Source of the DNA: JAWVFM01 sp963771655
GTDB taxonomy: Bacteria > Actinomycetota > Thermoleophilia > Solirubrobacterales > 70-9
Length of the DNA stretch: 64,000 nucleotides
Assembly: GCA_963771655.1 (NCBI GenBank)
Contig: CAVYUG010000008.1
Coordinates: forward strand, 11,796-75,795
Direction of reading: 5' to 3'
Below are positions 7,162 to 14,812 of this stretch, piece by piece. The notes under the pieces are model-generated. The model did no database searches and was not told the DNA's origin. It saw only the letters and a program-made list of their open reading frames with translations. Position 1 is the stretch's first letter; each line of letters starts with the position of its first letter. A program made the translations under genes and the position numbers.

Positions 7162-9051
7162 CTACGCCAGTTGATCGGCGAGCTGACGCGCAACCCGCGA
7201 GGCCATCGCGATGATGGTCATCATTGGGTTGACGCCGATCGAGCTCGGCAGCAGGCTGCCGTCGGCGACGTAGACGCCGTCGGCACCGTGAAGCGCTCCG
7301 TCCGTGCCGACGACTCCGCGCTTCGGGACGGCGTCCATCCGCGCCGTTCCCATGGGGTGGAACGCCTCGAGCCGCAGCCGGGAGGAGGGTGGGGGGGAGT
7401 CCTCGAGCCGCCCGATGTCGCTGCGATCCACGGTCGACAGCCCGGAGATCTGGGGATAGACCTCTCGCGCGCCCGCGGCATAGAAGAGCTCGGCTGCCCT
7501 GGCGATTCCGAAGCAGAGCGTCTCGGCATCGTCGCGCCGGAGGCGGTAGGTCACGCGCAGCGACCCGTCGCTCGCCAGGCCCACCCGTCCGGATGAGCGG
7601 TCGGAGAGGTGCACGCCCGTGGACGCGATCCGGTCGTAGCCGAGCACCCGGCGCTGGTGCTCGGCGCCCGTCCCCGGCAGCCACTGGGCGCCGAACGCCA
7701 GAGGGGTGAAGGTCGCCTCGAGCAGGAGCCCCCGCTCCTCCCATTCGGTGACGCCGTAGCTCTGCATGACGCCCTCCCAGCCGCGGACCTTCTCGTCGAA
7801 CCGCGCGCCCACCCAGCAGGCGGGATGGATCCTGAGATGCCGGCCGAGGTGCCCGCCGGGGGAGCGGAACCCGGATCGCAACAGGAGCTCGGGCGTGCCG
7901 AACGCCCCGCCGGCAAGAACGACGGCGCGGCGCGGACGGACGGTGAGCGTGCGAGGGGGACGCGCCGGCTCGGACTGCGGCCAGACGGCGCATTCCAGGG
8001 ACGGCCCACCCTTGCGGGCGAAGTTGATGCGCCGGACGTCGACGCCGGCCCGCACGCGAGCGCCGGCGGCCACGGCCCGGGGCAGGTACGACACGTGCAT
8101 CGCGCGCTTCGCGTCGAGCCGGCAGCCCTGCGGGCAGGAGCTGCATTGCGCGCAGCGCCCCGCGTTCCGTCGCAACGGCTCGTGGGCGACCCCCATCGCC
8201 TCCGCCGCCTCGCGCAGGAGCTGGCCGTTTCGGCCCATTCGCTCCGGGTCCACAGGTGTGACGGCGAGCATCTCCTCGGCCTCGGCGTAGTCGGCATCGA
8301 GCTCGGCCGCCCAGGCGATTCCGTGGTCCGCGGCCCAGCGCCCGAGAACCGGGTCGGGCGCTCGGAAGCACGTGCCGGAGTTGATCACCGTCGTCCCGCC
8401 CACAGCGCGGCCGACGGGGGTCGGGATCGCTGGGCGGCCCTCGCATACGGTCAGTCCGCCGTCGCGGTAGAGGGCGCGCAGCGCGGCGATCGGCTCCTGC
8501 GGGTAGCTCGATGCGTCGAGGTAGGGCCCGGCCTCGAGGACGACGACGTCGAGCCCCGCCTCTGCGAGGACGGTGGCCGCGACCGCCCCGCCCGCGCCCG
8601 ATCCCACGATCGCGACGTCGCATTCCTCGGAGTCGTGCGGGGGCGTGAGGTCGCCGAGGGGCTCGTCGACGTCGCGAGGCGGAAGCGGATCGCCCCCCGC
8701 GAGGCCGCACTCGGCCTTCCAACCCACGGCCAGCTGCACGCGCGGGTCGTTCGCGAGCCCGAGGCCGGTCAGGACCTTCATGAACAGCAGGAGGTCGCGG
8801 ACGAGCGCGGAGCCGGACTCGTCGAGCTTCGCAAGCAGGTCCTGGCGTGCCGCGGGGCTCGAGCGCGAAAAGCGCCATGGGAATGGAAGCCACTCCAGTG
8901 CCCTCAGCGCGAGGCCGATCCGCCGCACCGTGCGGGTCGGGGCGCCGTGCAGGTACTCGGCGATGGCGGCCCCCACGTCGACCCGCTCCGCGTCGGGCTC
9001 GGGCGCATCGGGCCCGGTGGCCCCGGGCATTCCGTCGATGCCGGGGGCCAT
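7162..9051 (-). CDS. GMC-family FAD oxidoreductase
   Basis: This 629-residue protein is a large glucose-methanol-choline oxidoreductase of the long-chain alcohol or cholesterol oxidase-like type. The N-terminal ~140 residues form a helical extension. The dinucleotide fold starts at DVAIVGSGAGGAVAATVL (GSGAGG at 150-155) with the ribose-binding Glu in VVLEAGP (173). Next come GGTTVINSGTCFRAP and a cysteine cluster CAQCSSCPQGC near residue 305. The C-terminal signature includes EAFHPMGTARM and VNPMMTIIAMASR. The substrate is unknown. Conserved-looking codons (AAELRTLRAFAEA) continue in frame upstream of the ATG as far as the stop of the neighbouring gene, so the annotated start is uncertain. 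Confidence 0.85.
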   Translation of the reverse strand: MAPGIDGMPGATGPDAPEPDAERVDVGAAIAEYLHGAPTRTVRRIGLALRALEWLPFPWRFSRSSPAARQDLLAKLDESGSALVRDLLLFMKVLTGLGLANDPRVQLAVGWKAECGLAGGDPLPPRDVDEPLGDLTPPHDSEECDVAIVGSGAGGAVAATVLAEAGLDVVVLEAGPYLDASSYPQEPIAALRALYRDGGLTVCEGRPAIPTPVGRAVGGTTVINSGTCFRAPDPVLGRWAADHGIAWAAELDADYAEAEEMLAVTPVDPERMGRNGQLLREAAEAMGVAHEPLRRNAGRCAQCSSCPQGCRLDAKRAMHVSYLPRAVAAGARVRAGVDVRRINFARKGGPSLECAVWPQSEPARPPRTLTVRPRRAVVLAGGAFGTPELLLRSGFRSPGGHLGRHLRIHPACWVGARFDEKVRGWEGVMQSYGVTEWEERGLLLEATFTPLAFGAQWLPGTGAEHQRRVLGYDRIASTGVHLSDRSSGRVGLASDGSLRVTYRLRRDDAETLCFGIARAAELFYAAGAREVYPQISGLSTVDRSDIGRLEDSPPPSSRLRLEAFHPMGTARMDAVPKRGVVGTDGALHGADGVYVADGSLLPSSIGVNPMMTIIAMASRVARQLADQLA

Positions 9052-9111
9052 CGCCTCCGCGAACGCGCGCAGGGTCCGAAGCTCAGCGGCGCGAAGCCCC
9101 GGCGCGCGCCT

Positions 9112-9555
9112 TCAGGAAGGCGCCGCGGGCTCGCCCACCCGGCCGGCCAGCCACCAGATGAAGAGCGCGGCGCCGACGAGGAAGCCATCCACGAGGAAGT
9201 TGAGGAGGTAGGCGAAGACGTCCTGGTCGAAGACGTAGAACCCGAGCGCCGCCAGCGACGACGCGGCCTTTCCCGCCGCGAGCACTCCGATCAGCGGCCG
9301 GTAGCGGACGACGTCGAGGGAGGCGACGATGCAGATGCCCGTGATCACGACCATGTAGGCGAAAGCGAGCGCGAGCCACAGCTTCTCGTCGGACGGTGGC
9401 GGGCTGGCGAAGGTCCCGATCTGGTCGCCGAGATCGGCGAGGGTGTCGAGCACGCCGTTCGGCGCGGCGATGAAGAGAACGCCGACGACGGCGAACGAGG
9501 CGGCCAGCAACCGCAGGCTGGCGACGGCGAGTCTCTCGGCGGCAGCCCCCGTCAC
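9112..9555 (-). CDS. Small four-helix membrane protein
   Basis: This is a 147-residue protein with hydrophobic segments at about 12-31, 60-79, 88-108 and 117-137. It contains no catalytic motif that I recognise. It is divergent from gatC. It lies directly upstream of the GMC oxidoreductase on the same strand and in the same reading frame, with 60 bases between its stop and the GMC ATG. The two are therefore probably an operon, and the protein could be a membrane partner of the oxidoreductase. That role is inference only. Confidence 0.7.
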   Translation of the reverse strand: MTGAAAERLAVASLRLLAASFAVVGVLFIAAPNGVLDTLADLGDQIGTFASPPPSDEKLWLALAFAYMVVITGICIVASLDVVRYRPLIGVLAAGKAASSLAALGFYVFDQDVFAYLLNFLVDGFLVGAALFIWWLAGRVGEPAAPS

Positions 9556-9581
9556 GGCGGGGGGATCCTAGTATCAGCGGC

Positions 9582-9866
9582 GTGATCGATCGCGAGCAGG
9601 TCCTCCACGTCGCGCGTCTCGCGCGGCTCGAGCTGAGCGGGGAGGAGCTCGACCGGATGGAATCGGAGCTGGGCTCGATCCTCGAGGCGATCGAGCGCAT
9701 CTCCGAGCTCGACCTCGCCGGCACCGAGCCGACCTCGCACGTCGTGGCGCTCGAAAACGTGCTCCGAGCCGACGAGCCGCGCCCCTCGACCGACCGCGAC
9801 CGCGTGCTCGAGCTCGCCCCCGACGCCGACGACGCCGGATTCCGCGTCCCCTCGCCACAGGCATGA
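9582..9866 (+). CDS. gatC: Glu-tRNA(Gln)/Asp-tRNA(Asn) amidotransferase subunit C
   Basis: This 94-residue GatC begins MIDREQVLHVARLARLELSGEEL and carries the conserved LDLAGTEPTSHV and LRADEPRPS motifs that wrap around GatA. With GatA and GatB it converts mischarged Glu-tRNA(Gln) and/or Asp-tRNA(Asn) to the correct species. The GTG start is preceded by TAGTAT (9569-9574) seven bases upstream, pointing to a leaderless transcript. It is the first gene of gatCAB. Confidence 0.93.
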   Translation: MIDREQVLHVARLARLELSGEELDRMESELGSILEAIERISELDLAGTEPTSHVVALENVLRADEPRPSTDRDRVLELAPDADDAGFRVPSPQA

Positions 9867-9867
9867 G

Positions 9868-9923
9868 ATGAGGTGCTTCAGCGCCGAAACGAGCGTGTCA
9901 GGCGGCGAAGCCGCCGCAAGAGA
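9868..9923 (+). repeat. Two-hairpin dispersed element, copy 1 (upstream of gatA)
   Basis: Hairpin 1 is GGTGC-TTCA-GCGCC (9872-9885). A 15-base spacer GAAACGAGCGTGTCA follows. Hairpin 2 is GGCGGC-GAA-GCCGCC (9901-9915), followed by GCAAGAGATTG. The same architecture, spacer length and flanks occur upstream of leuA and, inverted, upstream of ilvC. The stems differ in sequence but keep pairing. It fills the whole gatC-gatA gap, so the gatA TTG start sits at its 3' edge. Confidence 0.75.
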
Positions 9924-11363
9924 TTGACCCCCGAGGTTCGCGATCTGACCGCGGCGGAGCAGATTGGCCGCATCGAGGTGGGCGAGATGTCCGCTGAGGA
10001 ATGCCTCGACGCCTGGATCGGCCTGGCCGCCGGCGATGAGCTCAACGCCTACCTGTGGCGCGACGGCGCGGAGCGAAACGCAGACACCAGCGGTCCGCTG
10101 CGCGGGGTGCCGGTCGCGGTCAAGGACATCTTCTGCACGGAGGGGATCCCGACGACCGCGGGCTCGCGCATCCTCGAGGGCTTCGTACCCACGTACACCG
10201 CCACCGCCGTGGAACGTCTCGCCGAGGCCGGCGGGCCCCTGCTCGGCAAGACCAACATGGACGAGTTCGCCATGGGGTCCTCGAACGAGAACTCCGCGTT
10301 CGGGCCCGCGCTCAACCCTTGGGACCACGCGCGGGTTCCGGGCGGCTCGTCAGGCGGTTCCGCCGCGGCGGTCGCGGGCGGCATCGCCCCGTGGGCGATC
10401 GGCACCGACACCGGCGGATCGATTCGCCAGCCCGCGTCGCTGTGCGGGATCGTGGGGTTGAAGCCGACGTACGGCGCGATCTCCCGCTACGGGATGATCG
10501 CCTTCGCCTCCTCGCTCGACCAGTGCGGCCCGCTCACCCGCGACGTCACCGACGCGGCCCTGCTGCTGCGCGCGATGGAGGGCCGCGACCCCTGCGACTC
10601 CACCTCCGCCGGAATCGCGGACGCCGTCACGCTGCCGTCGCGCGAGAACCTCCGCGGCCTCAGGTTCGGGGTCCCGCGGGAGCTCTCGAGCGAGGCGGAG
10701 GGAATCGAGGCGGGCGTCACGGGCGCCTTCGAGCGCGCCGTCGCCCTCGTGCGCGAGCTCGGGGGCGAGGTCGACGAGTGCGAGCTCCCTCACGCCGAGC
10801 ACGCCCTCTCCGCCTACTACGTGCTCGCGCCGGCGGAGGCGTCGGCGAACCTCGCCCGCTTCGACGGCGTCCGCTACGGGTTGCGGGTGAACGGCGACGG
10901 CGATCTCGGCGGCATGTACGAGCGGACCCGGTCCATGGGCTTCGGCGCTGAGGTCAAGCGGCGCATCATGCTCGGCACCTACGCGCTCTCGGCCGGTTAC
11001 TACGACGCCTACTACGGACAGGCCCAGCGGGTGCGGACGAAGATCTCAGAGGACTTCGCAGCGGCCTTCGAGCGGTTCGACTACCTGCTCACGCCCACCT
11101 CACCGACCGTGGCATTCGAGCTCGGCGCCCGCACGGAGCGCCCGCTCGCCATGTACCTCTCCGACTACTGCACGGTCCCGATGTCTCTCGCCGGCATTCC
11201 GGCGATTTCGATTCCGGCCGGCCTCGCCGAGCCCGACGGGGGCGGGCCGGAGCTGCCGGTCGGCCTGCAGATCTGCGGACCGGCGTTCGGCGAGTCCGGC
11301 CTTCTCGATGCGGCGTACGCGCTCGAGGGCGCAATCGGCTTCGAGGAGCGACCGAGTGGCTGA
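9924..11363 (+). CDS. gatA: Glu-tRNA(Gln)/Asp-tRNA(Asn) amidotransferase subunit A
   Basis: This 479-residue amidase-signature enzyme releases ammonia from glutamine for the transamidation carried out by GatB. The Ser-cisSer-Lys machinery is visible as PVAVKDIFCTEGIPTTAGS (catalytic Lys) and PGGSSGGSAAAVAGG with TDTGGSIRQPA (Ser residues). I chose the TTG at 9924, giving MTPEVRDLTAAEQIG. The longer frame back to 9873 only translates the repeat element into Arg-rich sequence. The stop overlaps the gatB start by eight bases, so the two subunits are probably translationally coupled. Confidence 0.93.
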   Translation: MTPEVRDLTAAEQIGRIEVGEMSAEECLDAWIGLAAGDELNAYLWRDGAERNADTSGPLRGVPVAVKDIFCTEGIPTTAGSRILEGFVPTYTATAVERLAEAGGPLLGKTNMDEFAMGSSNENSAFGPALNPWDHARVPGGSSGGSAAAVAGGIAPWAIGTDTGGSIRQPASLCGIVGLKPTYGAISRYGMIAFASSLDQCGPLTRDVTDAALLLRAMEGRDPCDSTSAGIADAVTLPSRENLRGLRFGVPRELSSEAEGIEAGVTGAFERAVALVRELGGEVDECELPHAEHALSAYYVLAPAEASANLARFDGVRYGLRVNGDGDLGGMYERTRSMGFGAEVKRRIMLGTYALSAGYYDAYYGQAQRVRTKISEDFAAAFERFDYLLTPTSPTVAFELGARTERPLAMYLSDYCTVPMSLAGIPAISIPAGLAEPDGGGPELPVGLQICGPAFGESGLLDAAYALEGAIGFEERPSG

Positions 11364-12798
11364 CTGGGAAGCCGTCATCGGCCTCGAGATCCACGTCCAG
11401 CTCGCCACCCGGACGAAGATGTTCTGCGGCTGCGCGCTCACGTTCGGCGACGAGCCGAACGTCCACACCTGCCCGATATGCCTCGGCCACCCGGGGGTGC
11501 TGCCCGTGACCAACGAGCGCGCGGTCCGCTACGGGATCGAGATCGGCCTCGCGCTCGGGTGCGAGATCGCCCCGCGGTCGATCTTCCACCGCAAGAACTA
11601 CTTCTATCCCGACAACCCGAAGGGCTACCAGATCAGCCAGTACGAGATCCCGTTGGCGAGCGGCGGTCGGCTCGGGGACGTGCGGATCCATCGCGTCCAC
11701 CTCGAGGAGGACGCGGCGAAGCTCCTTCACGCCTCGGAGTCGGGGCGGATCCACGGGTCCGGCTCGTCCCTGGTCGACTTCAACCGCGCCGGCACCCCGC
11801 TGGTGGAGATCGTGACCGAGCCGGACATTCGCGGAGCCGCGGAGGCTCGCGGGTGGGCGCAGCTCCTGCGAGCAACGGTCAAGGGCATCGGCGCGTCCGA
11901 TGTGAACATGGAGGAGGGGAGCCTCCGCTGCGATGCGAACGTTTCGCTGCGCCGCGCCGGGTCGGAGGAGCTCGGCACCAAGACCGAGCTCAAGAACATG
12001 AACAGCTTCCGCTTCCTCGAGCGGGGCATCGAGGCCGAGCTCGCGCGTCAGGCCTCGATCCTTGACGGTGGCGGCGCGGTCGAGCAGGAGACGCTGCACT
12101 TCGACCCGCGCGACGGCTCGCTCACGCCTCTCCGCTCGAAGGAGTACGCCCACGATTACCGGTACTTCCCCGAGCCGGACCTCGTCCCGCTCGCGCCGAG
12201 CTCCGAGACGATCGAGGAGATCCGCGGCGAGCTGCCTGAGCTGCCCGCGGAGCGGCGGGAGCGCTACGCGAGCGAGCTCGAGCTCGCGGACGCGGCCGCG
12301 AATCAGCTTGCGTTCGACCCCGACCTGGGCGCGTACTTCGAGGCGGCGCTCGACTCCTCTGGCGATGCCTCGCCGCAGGCCGTGGCGAGTTGGGTCACCG
12401 GAGAGCTCGTCGCCCGCCTGAGGGAGACGAGGGATGGCGATGTGACGCCGTCCGCGTCGAAGGTGGAGCCGGCGGCCCTGGGCAAGCTCGTCGCGATGAG
12501 GGAGGGGGGAGAGGTCACCTCACCCGTCGCCCGCCGGCTTCTCGCCGCAATGGTCGCCGAGGGCGGCGATCCGGCCGCCATCGCGGAGCGCGAAGGCCTC
12601 GCCGGGTCGTCCGGCCGAGAGGAGCTCGACGCGATCGTCGAAGCCGCGATCGCCGCTGAGCCCGAGGCCGCGGAGCGGGTACGCCAGGGGAACGACAAGG
12701 CCGTGGGGCCGATCGTCGGCGCGGCGATGCGCGAGGCGAGGGGCCGCGCCGACGGAGGCGAGGTCACCGCGTTGATACGCAGCAAGCTGGGCTTGTAA
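11356..12798 (+). CDS. gatB: Glu-tRNA(Gln)/Asp-tRNA(Asn) amidotransferase subunit B
   Basis: This 480-residue protein phosphorylates the misacylated glutamyl or aspartyl group and transfers ammonia to it. The N-terminus is WEAVIGLEIHVQLATRTKMF, and the zinc cysteines lie in FCGCALTF and HTCPICLGHPG. YPDNPKGYQISQYE, MEEGSLRCDANVS and the C-terminal YqeY-like tail-binding domain all follow. The GTG at 11356 is the start that matches the family. The upstream extension is an artefact of reading through gatA. The stop codon lies inside the palindrome in front of ndh. Confidence 0.95.
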   Translation: MADWEAVIGLEIHVQLATRTKMFCGCALTFGDEPNVHTCPICLGHPGVLPVTNERAVRYGIEIGLALGCEIAPRSIFHRKNYFYPDNPKGYQISQYEIPLASGGRLGDVRIHRVHLEEDAAKLLHASESGRIHGSGSSLVDFNRAGTPLVEIVTEPDIRGAAEARGWAQLLRATVKGIGASDVNMEEGSLRCDANVSLRRAGSEELGTKTELKNMNSFRFLERGIEAELARQASILDGGGAVEQETLHFDPRDGSLTPLRSKEYAHDYRYFPEPDLVPLAPSSETIEEIRGELPELPAERRERYASELELADAAANQLAFDPDLGAYFEAALDSSGDASPQAVASWVTGELVARLRETRDGDVTPSASKVEPAALGKLVAMREGGEVTSPVARRLLAAMVAEGGDPAAIAEREGLAGSSGREELDAIVEAAIAAEPEAAERVRQGNDKAVGPIVGAAMREARGRADGGEVTALIRSKLGL

Positions 12799-12812
12799 CA
12801 ACTTGTTACAAG
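12792..12812 (+). promoter_or_regulatory. Perfect 21-bp palindrome, probable operator of ndh
   Basis: The arms CTTGTAACAA (12792-12801) and TTGTTACAAG (12803-12812) are exact reverse complements around one C. The palindrome overlaps a -35-like TTGTAA (12793-12798), which is spaced 18 bases from a -10-like TACGCT (12817-12822). A bound repressor would occlude RNA polymerase. The layout resembles Rex or TetR operators, but the sequence is not the textbook Rex site (TTGTGAA...TTCACAA). Confidence 0.7.
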
Positions 12813-12828
12813 GTGCTACGCTCAATGC

Positions 12829-14148
12829 GTGGCATGGGACGTCGTCATCGCGGGCGGAGGCTTCGGAGGGGCGCATGCGGCGCGCCGCCTCGAGCGGCTG
12901 CTGCCGAAGCAGTCGGCGCGCCTCGTCCTCGTCAACGACGTCAACTTCCTGCTCTACACGCCGTTCCTGCCGGAGGCGGCGGCGGGCACCCTCGAACCGC
13001 GCCACGTCGTCACGCCGCTCCGCGACATCCTCAAGCGCACCTACTTGCGCCTCGGTGCCGTCACCGCGCACGACCCCGCGGCGCGGACCGTGGAGATCAC
13101 CGACCACACCGGAGAGGTCGCGGAGCAGCGCTACGACCAGCTCCTGCTCGCGCTGGGCTCGGTTTCGCGCCTCCTGCCCGTCCCGGGCCTCGAGCACGCG
13201 ATCGGCTTCAAGAGCCTCGCCGACGCGATCTGGCTGCGAAACCACGTGATTGAGACCCTCGAGGCGGCGAACGCGAGCGAGGACCCGGACCGGCGCCAGA
13301 TGCAGCTCACCTACGTGTTCGTCGGCGGCGGCTACGCAGGCCTCGAGGCGCTGGCGGAGCTGCAGGACTTCGCGGCCGACGCGATGGACCGCTACCCCCG
13401 CGCGCGCCTTCAGGGGATGCGCTGGATCCTCGTCGAGGCGGCCGATCGCGTGCTTCCCGAGATCGACGCCAAGCTCGCCGACTACGCCGTTCGCGAGCTT
13501 CGCGGCCGCGGCATCGAGATCCGCCTCGGCACCCGCCTCGACTCCCTCGAGCCCGGCGCGGTGACGCTCTCGACCGGCGAACGGATCCCCACGAAGACGA
13601 CGGTGTGGACGACGGGCGTCGCGCCGCATCCGAGCCTGCGCGAGCTGTCCGTCCCGCTCGACGAGAGCGGCCGCGTGGTGGTGGACCGGGAGCTTCGTGT
13701 GACCGGGATGGAGGACGTGTGGGCGATCGGCGACGGAGCGGCCGTCCCGGACCCGTCGGCCGAGTACGCCAAGCCATGCCCCCCGACCGCCCAGCACTCG
13801 ATTCGACAGGGCAAGGCCGTGGCGCGGAACATCGCCGCCGAGCTCGGCATCGGCGCCGGTGGTCCCTTCACCTACCGCAACCGAGGCGCCTTCGTGAACC
13901 TTGGCCGATACAAGGCCGTCGGGCGGCTCGGCCCCTTCACCTTCTCCGGCTTCCCCGCGTGGTGGATGGCTCGGACCTACCACATGAGCCAGATTCCCGG
14001 GGCCGCGCGGAAGGCCCGCGCGGTGGCCGACTGGACCGTCGGGCTTCCCTTCGGCCGGGACGTCGCCGAGGTCGGCTCGATCGGCCATCCGCGGCCGCTG
14101 CGGGCCGAGGAGTACGCGCGCGGCGGCTCGCACAGGCCGCTTCCGTAG
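12829..14148 (+). CDS. ndh: Type II NADH dehydrogenase (NDH-2)
   Basis: This 439-residue flavoprotein transfers electrons from NADH to the quinone pool without pumping protons. The FAD fold is VVIAGGGFGGAHAARRLE at the N-terminus. The NADH fold is YVFVGGGYAGLEALAEL near residue 163. The second FAD segment is VWAIGDGAAVP. AQHSIRQGKAVARNIA and the hydrophobic, aromatic-rich C-terminal region fit membrane attachment. The GTG lies six bases after the -10-like TACGCT, so the mRNA is probably leaderless and controlled by the palindrome. Menaquinone genes at 22-30 kb would supply its acceptor. Confidence 0.93.
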   Translation: MAWDVVIAGGGFGGAHAARRLERLLPKQSARLVLVNDVNFLLYTPFLPEAAAGTLEPRHVVTPLRDILKRTYLRLGAVTAHDPAARTVEITDHTGEVAEQRYDQLLLALGSVSRLLPVPGLEHAIGFKSLADAIWLRNHVIETLEAANASEDPDRRQMQLTYVFVGGGYAGLEALAELQDFAADAMDRYPRARLQGMRWILVEAADRVLPEIDAKLADYAVRELRGRGIEIRLGTRLDSLEPGAVTLSTGERIPTKTTVWTTGVAPHPSLRELSVPLDESGRVVVDRELRVTGMEDVWAIGDGAAVPDPSAEYAKPCPPTAQHSIRQGKAVARNIAAELGIGAGGPFTYRNRGAFVNLGRYKAVGRLGPFTFSGFPAWWMARTYHMSQIPGAARKARAVADWTVGLPFGRDVAEVGSIGHPRPLRAEEYARGGSHRPLP

Positions 14149-14460
14149 GGTGGCGTTCCGCTCCGGCCGCCGCGGCCCATGGGCGGCGTTCGCTTCGGCC
14201 GCTTCGGCGCCCAGGCGCGAGCGGATTGCAGCGAGGGAGGGGAGGGCATGCGACGGTGCCGACAACACGACAGTCGCCACGATTCGTGAGCGCGTCGTCG
14301 TGTTGACCGGCATATAGGCGCTCAGCGCGACAACAAGGGCCGGCGGGGCGCTTCGTGTCGCGTTGACGGCGACGCCCGAGGCTCGCCCCCCTAACCAGCA
14401 TTGCCCGGCTTGGAGTCCCGTGGCCGCGACACGGGAGACCGCACCCGCCACAATCCCCCC
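14149..14460 (+). other. 312-base intergenic region with nested inverted repeats
   Basis: No gene is supported here. CAACACGAC (14263-14271) pairs with GTCGTGTTG (14297-14305), and CGCGACA (14326-14332) pairs with TGTCGCG (14356-14362). GTCGTGTTGAC and GTCGCGTTGAC form a direct repeat 60 bases apart. At the start of the gap, two imperfect copies of a GGCGTTCCGCTCCGGCCGC-like GC-rich unit may terminate ndh. No tRNA cloverleaf was seen. Confidence 0.5.
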
Positions 14461-14754
14461 ATGGCCGGTGGCGCTTACGTCATCATCGCCCTCGCCTTCG
14501 GACTCGCGACCGGGTTCGTCGGGCGCGCCAAGGGCAGCTCGTTCTTCATCTGGTTCCTCATCGGATGCGTTGTTCTCGTGTTCGGGCTGATCGCGGCGTT
14601 CCTTCAGCGCCCCGAGCAGGCCGAGCCGGAACGGCGCTGCCCGCGGTGCGGCGCGGTGCACAAGCTCTACGTCCAAGTCTGCCGGCGCTGCGGGGAGGAC
14701 CTCTACCTGCCCGACCCGGCCGATGTGCGGCATCCGGGTACCCGGACTGGGTGA
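14461..14754 (+). CDS. Small membrane protein with zinc ribbon
   Basis: This is a 97-residue protein with two predicted helices near the N-terminus (about 4-20 and 27-48), then a cytoplasmic-type zinc ribbon. The ribbon is made by CPRCG and CRRCG, 16 residues apart (cysteine to cysteine). The ATG at 14461 follows CACAAT (14449-14454) by six bases, matching the leaderless pattern seen elsewhere. The frame stays open to 14401, but that extension has no family-like features. The function is unknown. The protease gene that follows begins 58 bases downstream on the same strand. Confidence 0.7.
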   Translation: MAGGAYVIIALAFGLATGFVGRAKGSSFFIWFLIGCVVLVFGLIAAFLQRPEQAEPERRCPRCGAVHKLYVQVCRRCGEDLYLPDPADVRHPGTRTG

Positions 14755-14812
14755 TAGAACTCGCCTCACCGGGCATTCCGCCCGGCAGGGGCAGCGACGA
14801 GGAGGTTTCAGC

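Noticed and set aside
9873..9923. N-terminal extension of gatA (Arg-rich)
   Set aside because: The codons only translate the two-hairpin repeat. Family homology begins at the TTG at 9924.
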